NCBI GenBank assembly: GCA_004293645.1
Contig: REAB01000065.1
Coordinates: 28,837-92,836 of the forward strand
DNA: 64,000 nt
Direction: 5' to 3'
Origin: Cytophagia bacterium
GTDB lineage: Bacteria; Bacteroidota; Bacteroidia; Cytophagales; Spirosomataceae
How positions within the stretch are numbered: position 1 is the stretch's first letter; each line of letters begins with the position of its first letter. The notes below the pieces were generated by a model that was given only the letters and a program-made list of their open reading frames with translations, was not told the origin of the DNA and did not search any database. The position numbers and the translations under genes are program-made. Positions 45,413 through 52,827 of this stretch are shown here, in pieces.

Positions 45413-46939
45413 ATGAAAAAAATCCAATCGGCATTACTTTCTGTTTATTATAAAGATGGCTTAGCTCCCATTATAGCACTGCTGCACCAGCACGGCGTAA
45501 AACTGTACTCAACGGGTGGTACACAAACTTTTATCGAAGAAATGGACGTACCAGTTACGGCGGTCGAAACCCTGACGGGCTATCCGTCTATTTTTGGGGG
45601 GCGGGTCAAAACGCTGCACCCCGCCGTGTTTGGGGGTATTCTCTATCGCCGCAACGACGCGGGCGACGTAGCCCAAGCCGCCGAATTTCAGATTCCTGCC
45701 ATTGACTTGGTGATTGTAGATTTGTATCCTTTTGAAGAAACCGTAGCCGCTGGCGCGAGCGACGAAGAAATAATCGAAAAAATTGACATTGGTGGTATTT
45801 CGCTCATTCGGGCAGGGGCCAAGAATTTTGAAGACACACTCATTGTATCGAGCCGAAACCAATATGCCGATGTGCTAAGCATCTTAACCGAAAACAACGG
45901 AGCTACCCAACTGGCCCACCGCCGCCGCTACGCCCAAGAAGCCTTTGCCACCACCAGCCACTACGACACGAAGATAAATGAGTGGTTTAGCCCCCCGCCC
46001 CCGATGGGGGAGCTAACAAAAACTCCCCCATCGGGGGCGGGGGGGCTTCGTTACGGCGAAAACCCGCACCAGTCAGCTACTTTTGAGGGTGATTTGGAGG
46101 CCATATTTGACAAACTGCACGGCCGCGAACTGTCTTACAACAACCTCGTGGACGTGGACGCTTGCGTGGAGTTGATTGACGAATTTAAGGACAATGGGCC
46201 CACTTTTGCCATTATAAAGCACACCAACGCCTGCGGCGTAGCCACCGCCGCCACCGCCCACCAAGCCTATCTCAATGCCCTGGCCTGCGACCCTGTTTCG
46301 GCTTTTGGGGGTGTTATTATTACCAATGCTAAAATAGACGTAGCCACGGCCCAAGAACTCAACAAGTTATTTATGGAAATTCTGATTGCTCCCGAATATG
46401 ACGCGGAGGCGGTTGAGATTTTGCAATCGAAGAAAAATCGGATTTTGTTGCAACGAAAACCAGTAGAGTTGCCCCAAAAAATGCACAAAACCATTCTGAA
46501 CGGGGTGTTGGTGCAAGACAAAGACCGCCTTATCGAAAAAGCCGAACAAATGAAACCTGTTACCGTAAAAACGCCCACGCCAGCCGAATACCGAGCGTTG
46601 GAGTTTGCGTTGAAAGTGTGCAAACATACCAAATCGAACACCATTGTGTTTGCCAACGAAAACCAACTACTGGCCAGCGGCACGGGGCAAACCTCGCGCG
46701 TGGACGCGCTGCGGCAGGCCGTAGAAAAGACCAAAGCGTTTGGTTTTAGTTTGAAAGGCGCGGTGATGGCCTCCGATGCGTTTTTTCCGTTTGCCGACTG
46801 CGTAGAACTGGCGCACCAAGCGGGCATTACGGCGGTGGTGCAGCCGGGCGGGTCCATCCGCGACCAAGATTCGATTGAATATTGCAACGCCCACGGCTTG
46901 GCCATGGTAACAACGGGCGTGCGGCACTTTAAGCACTAA
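45413..46939 (+). CDS. purH: Bifunctional AICAR formyltransferase / IMP cyclohydrolase
   Basis: 508 residues. N-terminal IMP cyclohydrolase (MGS-like; KLYSTGGTQTFIEE, GRVKTLHPAVFGGIL) and C-terminal AICAR transformylase (LRYGENPHQSA, KHTNACGVA, SDAFFPFADCVE, QPGGSIRDQDSIEY, ending VTTGVRHFKH). It catalyses the last two steps of purine synthesis to IMP. Between the two domains, codons 193-212 (SPPPPMGELTKTPPSGAGG) are encoded by a 59-base palindrome that looks like an inserted repeat kept in frame; the position is a linker, so activity is probably preserved. Confidence 0.95.
   Translation: MKKIQSALLSVYYKDGLAPIIALLHQHGVKLYSTGGTQTFIEEMDVPVTAVETLTGYPSIFGGRVKTLHPAVFGGILYRRNDAGDVAQAAEFQIPAIDLVIVDLYPFEETVAAGASDEEIIEKIDIGGISLIRAGAKNFEDTLIVSSRNQYADVLSILTENNGATQLAHRRRYAQEAFATTSHYDTKINEWFSPPPPMGELTKTPPSGAGGLRYGENPHQSATFEGDLEAIFDKLHGRELSYNNLVDVDACVELIDEFKDNGPTFAIIKHTNACGVATAATAHQAYLNALACDPVSAFGGVIITNAKIDVATAQELNKLFMEILIAPEYDAEAVEILQSKKNRILLQRKPVELPQKMHKTILNGVLVQDKDRLIEKAEQMKPVTVKTPTPAEYRALEFALKVCKHTKSNTIVFANENQLLASGTGQTSRVDALRQAVEKTKAFGFSLKGAVMASDAFFPFADCVELAHQAGITAVVQPGGSIRDQDSIEYCNAHGLAMVTTGVRHFKH
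45989..46047. repeat. G/C-rich palindromic element inside purH
   Basis: Left arm 45989-46012 (agccccccgcccccgatggg, then ggag) and right arm 46023-46047 are complementary over 24 bases with one extra G, around a 10-base loop ctaacaaaaa. It is in frame with purH. Confidence 0.85.
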
Positions 46940-46943
46940 AACG

Positions 46944-47117
46944 TGGGTCAGTAGTCATGGGTCATTGGGTCATGGGTCAGTAGTCAAAAGTCAGTGCGGT
47001 TCTTAAAGCCGTAAAGCTGCTTTGCCCGAAATAATTCATTGTGTAGAAATCCTAAAACTACGCAACGCTTTGATTTACCAATGACTACTGACCCATGACC
47101 AACGACCCAATGACTAT
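46944..47117. repeat. Inverted array of 'gggtcatgggtcagtagtca' words
   Basis: Left block 46944-47000 repeats gggtca/gtagtca words; right block 47080-47117 holds actactgacccatgacc in reverse. The 80 bases between are unique. Same design as 10129-10208 and 11374-11512, with different words. Confidence 0.7.
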
Positions 47118-47894
47118 TTACTCAAGCAATTTGCCCAAACCACCCAACACCGAGCCGCTTTCTTTGCTCGCCTGTGGGCTGTACGCCGACAGGCGGTCTA
47201 TGAGTTTGGAAATAGGCATGGATTGAATCCAGACGCGGCCTGAGCCTTGGAGCGTAGCCAGAAAAATGCCTTCGCCGCCAAATACCATTGATTTTAAGTT
47301 GCCCGACCGTTGCACGCTAAAATTGACCGAAGGCTCAAAAGCTACCACGCAGCCCGTGTCCACGCGCAGGGTTTCGTTGTTGAGTTGGCGTTCAATTACC
47401 ACGCCGCCCGCATGTACAAACGCGAGGCCCTCGCCTTGTAGTTTTTGCAAAATGAATCCTTCGCCGCCAAACAAACCACTGCCCAGCCGCTGGTTGAAGT
47501 GAATGTTGAGGCTCGTACCCATGGCAGCGCACAAAAAACCATCTTTTTGCACAATGAGCGTGTTGCCCGTCATTTTGGCCAAGTCAATGGGCATCACCGT
47601 GCCTGGGTAAGGCGCGGCAAATGCTACCTTTCGCTTACCTACGCCACGGTTGGTAAAGTGCGTCATAAACAGCGACTCGCCCGTGAGCAGGCGCGTACCT
47701 GCCTGAAAAATCTTGCCCATGATGCCATGCGTGGGATTGGTGCCATCGCCCATTTTGGTTTCAAACTGAATGCCATCTTCCATAAACAGCATCGAACCCG
47801 CTTCGGCAATCACCGTTTCGTTGGGGTCTAATTCAATTTCGACAATCTGAATGTCTTCGCCAATAATCTTGTAGTCAATTTCGTGTGCTCTCAT
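47118..47894 (-). CDS. TIGR00266 / AIM24 family protein
   Basis: 258 residues from ATG 47894 ([20 protein letters not shown]); an earlier TTG is possible but less likely. The protein is a repeat of beta-solenoid units typical of AIM24: [73 protein letters not shown]. The family fold is known (tryptophan-RNA-binding attenuator-like), the function in bacteria is not. Confidence 0.88.
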   Translation of the reverse strand: MRAHEIDYKIIGEDIQIVEIELDPNETVIAEAGSMLFMEDGIQFETKMGDGTNPTHGIMGKIFQAGTRLLTGESLFMTHFTNRGVGKRKVAFAAPYPGTVMPIDLAKMTGNTLIVQKDGFLCAAMGTSLNIHFNQRLGSGLFGGEGFILQKLQGEGLAFVHAGGVVIERQLNNETLRVDTGCVVAFEPSVNFSVQRSGNLKSMVFGGEGIFLATLQGSGRVWIQSMPISKLIDRLSAYSPQASKESGSVLGGLGKLLE

Positions 47895-47948
47895 TATAGA
47901 CAATGTAAAATAGATAATATAAAATGATGTAACTTTCTGATTACTAAA

Positions 47949-48149
47949 CTATTCGGTTTCGGAGTTTTCGTCGCGGCCGCGCAGTTTTTTATCGTCCACG
48001 TGTTTGTTCAAAAACTGGTTTATTTTCTCAATGTCAATAGACGACGTAATTTCGCCAAAAGAATTGATGCGAATGTCAAAACCTTCGAGTTCTTTGTGAA
48101 CGCGGGGCTTTTCGGCGGGGTTGGGGGCAGGAACTTTCTTTTTAGACAT
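47949..48149 (-). CDS. Conserved small Bacteroidota protein, unknown
   Basis: 66 residues, MSKKKVPAPNPAEKPRVHKE then a conserved-looking core LEGFDIRINSFGEITSSIDI and INQFLNKHVDDKKLRGRD. I recall similar short proteins with the 'LEGFDI-INxFGEI' core in other Cytophagales, without assigned function. Same strand as the AIM24 gene, 54 bases upstream of it. The 226 bases between this gene and the integrase relic hold nothing I can support. Confidence 0.65.
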   Translation of the reverse strand: MSKKKVPAPNPAEKPRVHKELEGFDIRINSFGEITSSIDIEKINQFLNKHVDDKKLRGRDENSETE

Positions 48150-48375
48150 CTATTTTAAGCATATTTAAAAGTACAAAAACTTACGAAAAGCGAAGGTACA
48201 AAGCGGCGTACCAAATCGCAATATAGATTTAGTAAACGGTTTAAAAATGGGTTTTGATTTTGGTATTTTCATGATGAACGGCGGGCTGATGCGCACAATT
48301 TAGGGTAGTGGTACATTTATGCCAATGAACGACCTAACTCATTCATTAATAATACATTGTGCTGCATAATCCCTT

Positions 48376-48669
48376 TTACGTTGCCTTGTATAATCTCCAA
48401 ACCTTGCATCTATTTATGACCTGAATGTCCCAACGTTTTTGTAGCACCTCGACGGACACATCCCAACTGAGCGATAAAGTGGCATAAGTATGACGGGCAA
48501 TGTGACACGACAATTTTTCGTACTTGGCCACCATTTTTAGCGACGGCTCACCCTTGTCGTACATTACCATTTCAACCAAATCGGTCAAACCTGCTTTGGT
48601 GTGAGCATTGACGGTCGTCCGCTGCCGTGTAAGAACCTTAAGTAGTTTCGCATATTTAATTGGTGGCAC
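48376..48669 (-). pseudogene. Tyrosine recombinase (integrase) C-terminal relic, frameshifted
   Basis: The frame contains KLSCHIARHTYATLSLSWDV, i.e. the HxxR box (His-Ile-Ala-Arg) of phage-type integrases and the region before the LGH motif. The expected LGHS is not in this frame but appears at 48410-48433 in another frame (LGHSGHK followed by a stop), showing a frameshift. The N-terminal half and the first catalytic Arg are missing. It marks the left side of the mobile element, whose own integration function is therefore probably lost. Confidence 0.75.
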
Positions 48670-48723
48670 GACTATTACTTAAGATGCTTTTATTCAACGT
48701 ATTAAATCAGTCGTGCCACCAAT
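48659..48723. repeat. 15-bp perfect inverted repeat
   Basis: attggtggcacgact (48659-48673) and agtcgtgccaccaat (48709-48723) with 35 bases between. It overlaps the broken 5' side of the integrase relic. Confidence 0.8.
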
Positions 48724-48730
48724 AATAATA

Positions 48731-48748
48731 CCGCACGGGCGGCCCCGC
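48731..48748 (+). repeat. GC-rich dispersed motif, copy at 48.7 kb
   Basis: ccgcacgggcggccccgc. The complement of 55510-55527 matches in 17 of 18 bases, and 20674-20690 (complement) in 16 of 17. Confidence 0.7.
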
Positions 48749-48750
48749 AT

Positions 48751-48838
48751 CGCAGCGGCGAACCGCCTAATTTTGCACAAGCACTTATTCACAAATAGCC
48801 ACAAATCCATCTGCATCAAGGGGCGGTGCGCCGCTGCG
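48751..48838. repeat. 17-bp GC-rich inverted repeat
   Basis: cgcagcggcgaaccgcc (48751-48767) and ggcggtgcgccgctgcg (48822-48838) pair in 16 of 17 positions with 54 bases between. Confidence 0.75.
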
Positions 48839-48848
48839 AGGCGTATAA

Positions 48849-48900
48849 ACAAAAAAAGCCCCCAAATAGCCTGTAAGGGCATATTTGAGGACTTTTTTGT
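48849..48900. terminator. Terminator after the repressor gene
   Basis: acaaaaaaagcccccaaata pairs with tatttgaggacttttttgt around gcctgtaagggca, with A and T tracts on the two sides. It lies downstream of the minus-strand repressor that ends at 48968. Confidence 0.8.
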
Positions 48901-48967
48901 TTGTTTTGAATCACTTGGAAGTGATCCCGCTGGGACTACGAAAAACACTACTAATTGCCTTTGTCGG

Positions 48968-49429
48968 CTACTTTACCGACAGGGTGAGACCTAAATTGCG
49001 ACCTACTAAGCTATCCAAAAAGGCCATAGGTATGTCACTACCCTCTATGTCCCGAAGATACAACTCTGGTGGACAATCTAAGGCGTAAGCCTCACCCCCC
49101 GACTTTCCCAATGCTACTTGAAGAAAGACCTTGTTTGTCTGTTGCAGGTCCATCATGTCAGATTTAAGCCGCGACAATTCCAATTCAGCCCGCAACAGTT
49201 CCGAAACTGGCACTGACCGCCGACCCGTCAAAATATGGTTGGCATCAAAATCTGGGTAACACTCAGCAAATACCGCCAGCATCTCAGAATTTGGCGTACC
49301 ACCCCGCTTGCGCATCGTATAAAGCGATTGCGGGCTAACACCCGTGACCTCGCCAACTACGTAGAATCCCCCCTTCAATTCAATGAATTCAAGAAGGCGT
49401 TGTAAAATTTTTTCCTTAATGTTTTCCAT
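48968..49429 (-). CDS. Phage-type repressor-like HTH protein
   Basis: 153 residues. N-terminal helix-turn-helix (GGFYVVGEVTGVSPQSLYTM and RKRGGTPNSEMLAVFAECYP, residues about 20-62), then a coiled-coil (VSELLRAELELSRLKSDMMD) and a C-terminal tail. It is divergent from the early gene block at 49546 across a two-promoter region, the classic place for a lysogeny-type repressor. It lacks a visible LexA-like protease domain. Confidence 0.72.
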   Translation of the reverse strand: MENIKEKILQRLLEFIELKGGFYVVGEVTGVSPQSLYTMRKRGGTPNSEMLAVFAECYPDFDANHILTGRRSVPVSELLRAELELSRLKSDMMDLQQTNKVFLQVALGKSGGEAYALDCPPELYLRDIEGSDIPMAFLDSLVGRNLGLTLSVK

Positions 49430-49545
49430 TTTGTAATCTTTTGTTTATATTTGCATATTCTATTAGTTATAAAAATAAGTACAATGTTATGCAAATATAT
49501 GCAATAGAATTTAACAAACAAACAATAACCTAACTATTTTATCCA
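49430..49545. promoter_or_regulatory. Divergent promoter region of the mobile element
   Basis: Two TATATTTG -7 boxes face away from each other: + strand 49446-49453, - strand 49492-49499. Together they form a 12-base inverted repeat (49446-49457 and 49488-49499). A further ATGCAA half-site lies at 49499-49504. The symmetry makes it a likely operator for the repressor. Confidence 0.65.
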
Positions 49546-49749
49546 ATGGAAAAGACAACACACAGCACCAAGCCAGTAGCCCCCCGCATACTTGCCAAAC
49601 TCACAGGAAAAACCAGCCCAAAAGGTAAAGAGTACAATATTTGGATGGTCCGAGCCCACCTATATGCCCGTACCTACGACCCATTTATAGAAGTAGCAAA
49701 ACGAGAAGTAGAACGAGAATTGCAGGAAGCAATCAACGCACTACAATAA
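49546..49749 (+). CDS. Small basic protein, unknown
   Basis: 67 residues starting MEKTTHSTKPVAPRILAKLT and ending in a helix (FIEVAKREVERELQEAINAL). First gene of the rightward block of the element. Its stop overlaps the next start (TAATG), so it is likely translationally coupled with the initiator. No family was recognised. Confidence 0.6.
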   Translation: MEKTTHSTKPVAPRILAKLTGKTSPKGKEYNIWMVRAHLYARTYDPFIEVAKREVERELQEAINALQ

Positions 49750-50732
49750 TGACAGGCTACGAACTCTCACGGGCATGGTTCGACTGGGCCTTTGAAAACC
49801 CCGACCTCAACACGCCCACACACACCGCATTGTATATGTGGACAGTGGAAAAATGGAACAGACTCGGACAAAAAAGAAAGTTCGGACTTCCTACCTCCGA
49901 AGCAATGGAAGCCATCGGCATCAAATCATACAATACCTACAAAAAGGTATTCAACGATTTCGTGCAATGGAATTTCATCGAAGTAATTCAAGAATCCAAA
50001 AACCAGTACACGGCCAACATTATTGCCCTATCAAATTTTGACAAAGCACTTGACAAAGCACTTGACAAAGCACTACTCAATACTGGTAATGCCCTATCAA
50101 ATTTTGACAAAGCAAATACAGAGCATAATCAATATGCCCCATCAAATTTTGACAAAGCACTTACGAAGCACACACCAAAGCAACGTGAAAGCACTGATAG
50201 TATAAATAAACCACAAACTACAAACCTCAAACCTCAAACTATTCTTGCCGACGATGAAAAATCGTCAGCACGGAACAAAACAGTTTTTTCTAATTCCCTC
50301 GAAGAAACAACAACAACAGCCCCCCCAGTTGCGCCGCCCCCCCCCAACGTGCCAGACGAACCAAACCCAATTGCCGCCATTCGTGAACTCATCATGCAAC
50401 AATGGCCATCTACCTATTGGAACGCAGCCCACGCCAAAGCTGCCCAGCAGATGTTTAAAAAAATGGAGTTCAAAATCAGAATCAAACAAGGTAGCCTGCC
50501 CGAACAATCAAAAGTAGTTTCAGGAATCAGGTACATGATAACACACTTGCCCGAATTTTGGCAAGACAAAGCCGACCTGCTTACGCTCAACAAAAACTTT
50601 GAAACCATCACCAACCAACAAACCAAACTCAATCATGCAAGCAATCAGCACAATACCCGTACCAGTAAAATCACAACTCTCAAGCCAACTGGGCGAGAAC
50701 CAAAGCAAGGAGTACCCTTTGGCGAATGGTGA
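49749..50732 (+). CDS. Replication initiator-like protein with internal repeats
   Basis: 327 residues from ATG 49749, overlapping the previous stop; the open frame to the left is non-coding. The N-terminus (WFDWAFENPDLNTPTHTALY, KFGLPTSEAMEAIGIKSYNT, YKKVFNDFVQWNFIEVI) has the winged-helix pattern of phage O/DnaD-type replication proteins. Residues 93-137 carry the repeat S-N-F-D-K-A, followed by a P/T-rich linker and a C-terminal helical domain (IRELIMQQWPSTYWNAAHAK region). The repeats are identical at DNA level and may be the origin. A helicase loader follows, overlapping by 98 bases. Function by context and fold impression. Confidence 0.65.
   Translation: MTGYELSRAWFDWAFENPDLNTPTHTALYMWTVEKWNRLGQKRKFGLPTSEAMEAIGIKSYNTYKKVFNDFVQWNFIEVIQESKNQYTANIIALSNFDKALDKALDKALLNTGNALSNFDKANTEHNQYAPSNFDKALTKHTPKQRESTDSINKPQTTNLKPQTILADDEKSSARNKTVFSNSLEETTTTAPPVAPPPPNVPDEPNPIAAIRELIMQQWPSTYWNAAHAKAAQQMFKKMEFKIRIKQGSLPEQSKVVSGIRYMITHLPEFWQDKADLLTLNKNFETITNQQTKLNHASNQHNTRTSKITTLKPTGREPKQGVPFGEW
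50025..50159 (+). repeat. Iteron-like direct repeats inside the initiator gene
   Basis: Three 24-base units containing tcaaattttgacaaagca at 50025-50048, 50091-50114 (identical) and 50136-50159 (one change), plus two tandem 12-base part-units cttgacaaagca at 50049-50072. A low-G stretch follows at about 50197-50245. This resembles the lambda O-gene origin layout. Confidence 0.75.
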
Positions 50733-51447
50733 TGAATTACCAGAGCTTACCGAGGGTGAAATAATGGAGTATAGAATACAGAAAAAATATCGACTCGAAC
50801 GAGAAGCCAAAAGAGTAGCTTACCAAAAGTCGCTCATGCAACCCCTATACCCCACCATTCAAAGCACAGAAGATTTCCTTCTCTACTGCCAACAACGCAC
50901 AGGCCAAAATATCACCATTGACCAAGAAAACGCCCAGGTCATAAATCTGTTATCGCACTACTTTGCAGGAATTGACTGCCAACTCAACCCAATGAAAGGA
51001 ATTTTATTGTATGGAAACATTGGAACAGGAAAAACCACCCTCATGCGCCTCATGCAGGAAGCACCACACGCATCGTTTGCCATAGAATCAGCTCAAGAAA
51101 TTATCAACGAATACGCCGCCGACGGCGTGCAAGTCATAGAGAAGTACAGCAGATTGATCTACAACAATAACACCGCAAGCCGCTATTTTGGAAACAGAGA
51201 AATCGGCCTCTGCATTGACGACATCGGCACCGAAACCGAAGCCGCCAATTTTGGCAATCGAAAAAACGTAGTAGCCGAAATACTATCCATGAGATACGCA
51301 CAACTACACGGCCCCACCACCCACCTTACTACCAACCTCACCCCCGCTGAACTCAAAGAAGCATACGGCGCAAGAATATACGACCGCCTACGTGAAATGT
51401 TCAATGTCGTAGAGTTTCCGCATACCGCCCAGTCAAGACGACAATAA
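50635..51447 (+). CDS. DnaC-like AAA+ helicase loader
   Basis: 270 residues from ATG 50635 (MQAISTIPVPVKSQLSSQLG), overlapping the initiator by 98 bases in another frame. Walker A GNIGTGKTTLMRL and Walker B LCIDDIGTE are clear, with the sensor region THLTTNLTP and an arginine-finger-like YDRLREMF. The family loads the replicative helicase onto an origin. Together with the initiator and the iterons this gives the element its own replication start. Confidence 0.8.
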   Translation: MQAISTIPVPVKSQLSSQLGENQSKEYPLANGDELPELTEGEIMEYRIQKKYRLEREAKRVAYQKSLMQPLYPTIQSTEDFLLYCQQRTGQNITIDQENAQVINLLSHYFAGIDCQLNPMKGILLYGNIGTGKTTLMRLMQEAPHASFAIESAQEIINEYAADGVQVIEKYSRLIYNNNTASRYFGNREIGLCIDDIGTETEAANFGNRKNVVAEILSMRYAQLHGPTTHLTTNLTPAELKEAYGARIYDRLREMFNVVEFPHTAQSRRQ

Positions 51448-51517
51448 AACCCATTCATTCCCCCCAAATCTGCCCCATAATCAATCATCTCTTCTTTTGC
51501 ATACGATCTTAAACACA

Positions 51518-51982
51518 ATGACTACGCTAAAATCAATCGAAATCACCGACAAAGGCCACAAGTTCACCGTCGAAGCCAACGGCAACAAATCAACAGCCCT
51601 GTTTGGCCAAATACCCAAACAACTATACCAACTCATCAACGATATTGACCAACACACCAAAACCCTATTTCAACCCGTCAGCTCCAGCCTCATCGGCTAC
51701 ACAATCAAAGAAGGCAAAGAATCCGTAATCCTCAAAATCACCCTAAACCAAGTCATAGGCACAGAATACGCAATATCAAAATACGAAATCGAAAACTTTA
51801 AAGCCGACATAGTAATCTACGACGGGCAGACAAATCTATCCATAACCCAAGCCATCAAAAAACAAACATTTATCAATATTTTCATAGCAATACACTTAGA
51901 CATTCAAACATTCCTCGAAGAAAACTACTCCAAAATGCTTGATACCGAATCTACCCAAATCGAAATGTTTGAACAACCATGA
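51518..51982 (+). CDS. Element protein, unknown
   Basis: 154 residues from ATG 51518 (MTTLKSIEITDKGHKFTVEA); a TTG seven codons upstream is less likely. The sequence alternates beta and helical stretches (ESVILKITLNQVIGTEYAIS; FINIFIAIHLDIQTFLEEN). No family was recognised. It overlaps the VRR-NUC gene by ATGA, so it belongs to the replication block. Confidence 0.6.
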   Translation: MTTLKSIEITDKGHKFTVEANGNKSTALFGQIPKQLYQLINDIDQHTKTLFQPVSSSLIGYTIKEGKESVILKITLNQVIGTEYAISKYEIENFKADIVIYDGQTNLSITQAIKKQTFINIFIAIHLDIQTFLEENYSKMLDTESTQIEMFEQP

Positions 51983-52350
51983 AACACAAAGAATCAAAAA
52001 CCCAAATCGTATGCATCAAATGGTTTAGACTTCAATACCCGAATATGAAACTAAACCTTTTCAGCATACCCAATGGTGCCGCCCTCCAAGGCGCACCCAC
52101 CGAACGCGCCAAACAATGGAATCGCCTCGCCCAAGAAGGCGCAACACCTGGAGCCGCCGACCTGTTCTTAGCAGTTGGAAACTCACAATCACACGGCCTA
52201 TTTATAGAGATGAAAAGCCCCACAGGCAAACTATCCGACACCCAAACCGCCTTCCGACAGTCCGTCATGCAACAAGGCTACAGCTACGTAGTCTGCTATT
52301 CCCTGTTTGAGTTTATCAACCTCATTACCAACTACTGCGCCTACAAATGA
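51979..52350 (+). CDS. VRR-NUC domain nuclease
   Basis: 123 residues. The VRR-NUC pattern is complete: SKTQIVCIKWFRLQYP, IPNGAAL, then GATPGAADLFLAV (Asp), GLFIEMKSPTGKLSDTQ (Glu-x-Lys) and SYVVCYSLFEF. Phage members act as structure-specific (Holliday junction or flap) nucleases in replication and recombination. Starts within the stop of the preceding gene and ends in the start of the next (ATGA overlaps at both sides). Confidence 0.88.
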   Translation: MKHKESKTQIVCIKWFRLQYPNMKLNLFSIPNGAALQGAPTERAKQWNRLAQEGATPGAADLFLAVGNSQSHGLFIEMKSPTGKLSDTQTAFRQSVMQQGYSYVVCYSLFEFINLITNYCAYK

Positions 52351-52454
52351 AAGAAAAGGCATTTAAAATCGCAATCAAAATAATGACCGCCATTCTAATC
52401 ATTATCATACTCGCATTTTTGGCATGGATTGAAGTAACATATCTCATCATCTGA
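52347..52454 (+). CDS. 35-residue single-pass membrane peptide
   Basis: ATG at 52347 inside the VRR-NUC stop (ATGA), stop TGA at 52452-52454. A short basic head (MKEKAFKIAIK) is followed by one hydrophobic span (MTAILIIIILAFLAWI) and a short tail (EVTYLII). Coupled start, gene-end position and the following terminator support it as real. The size fits a holin-like, coat-like or membrane-tether peptide; function unknown. Confidence 0.6.
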   Translation: MKEKAFKIAIKIMTAILIIIILAFLAWIEVTYLII

Positions 52455-52473
52455 CCGCACACGCAACCCCAAC

Positions 52474-52518
52474 AAAAAAAGAGCCAGTCTAACAAATCTG
52501 TTAAACTGGCTCTTTTTT
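52474..52518. terminator. Bidirectional terminator of the replication block
   Basis: aaaaaaagagccagt (52474-52488) pairs with actggctctttttt (52505-52518), with taac/gtta inside. Between the rightward block and the minus-strand HTH gene. Confidence 0.9.
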
Positions 52519-52534
52519 AATGCCTCACATCACA

Positions 52535-52741
52535 TCACACCACCCTACCGTTCAAAGATGCCATCACCGAATCATAAGGCAACCCAGTAAACGAACAAAA
52601 ATCCACCACACTCACCAACGACTTCAAAGGCTTCCCTTTTTCATCCCTAATCTTACGCATAAGCCTATACGCAGAGGCTTCCGAACAACCCAACAAACAA
52701 ACCAAGTCCGCAGCATATACTACAATTCGCACAGGTGTCAT
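52535..52741 (-). CDS. Small HTH DNA-binding protein
   Basis: 68 residues. The segment YAADLVCLLGCSEASAYRLM and RKIRDEKGKPLKSL has the helix-turn-helix of excisionase or Cox-like proteins common in Bacteroidota elements, followed by SVVDFCSFTGLPYDSVMASL. It is divergent from the thermonuclease gene at 52828 and may regulate it. The function is inferred from size and HTH. Confidence 0.6.
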   Translation of the reverse strand: MTPVRIVVYAADLVCLLGCSEASAYRLMRKIRDEKGKPLKSLVSVVDFCSFTGLPYDSVMASLNGRVV

Positions 52742-52827
52742 ATTGTATTCAAATCATGTCAATTTATACGCAATCAAATACAAATATACGCTATTTAACA
52801 TAACATTGCACCCACTAAAAAACACCC

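Noticed and set aside
48150..48375. 5' part of the truncated host gene expected at the left border
   Set aside because: Both strands read; no frame resembles the missing half of the 59711-59989 fragment.
48694..48948. 84-codon minus-strand frame
   Set aside because: It spans the terminator at 48849-48900 and the GC-rich inverted repeat, so it is not likely coding.
50025..50159. CRISPR array
   Set aside because: Repeats are 24 bases with unequal spacing (66 and 45) and lie in frame in a gene; no cas genes.
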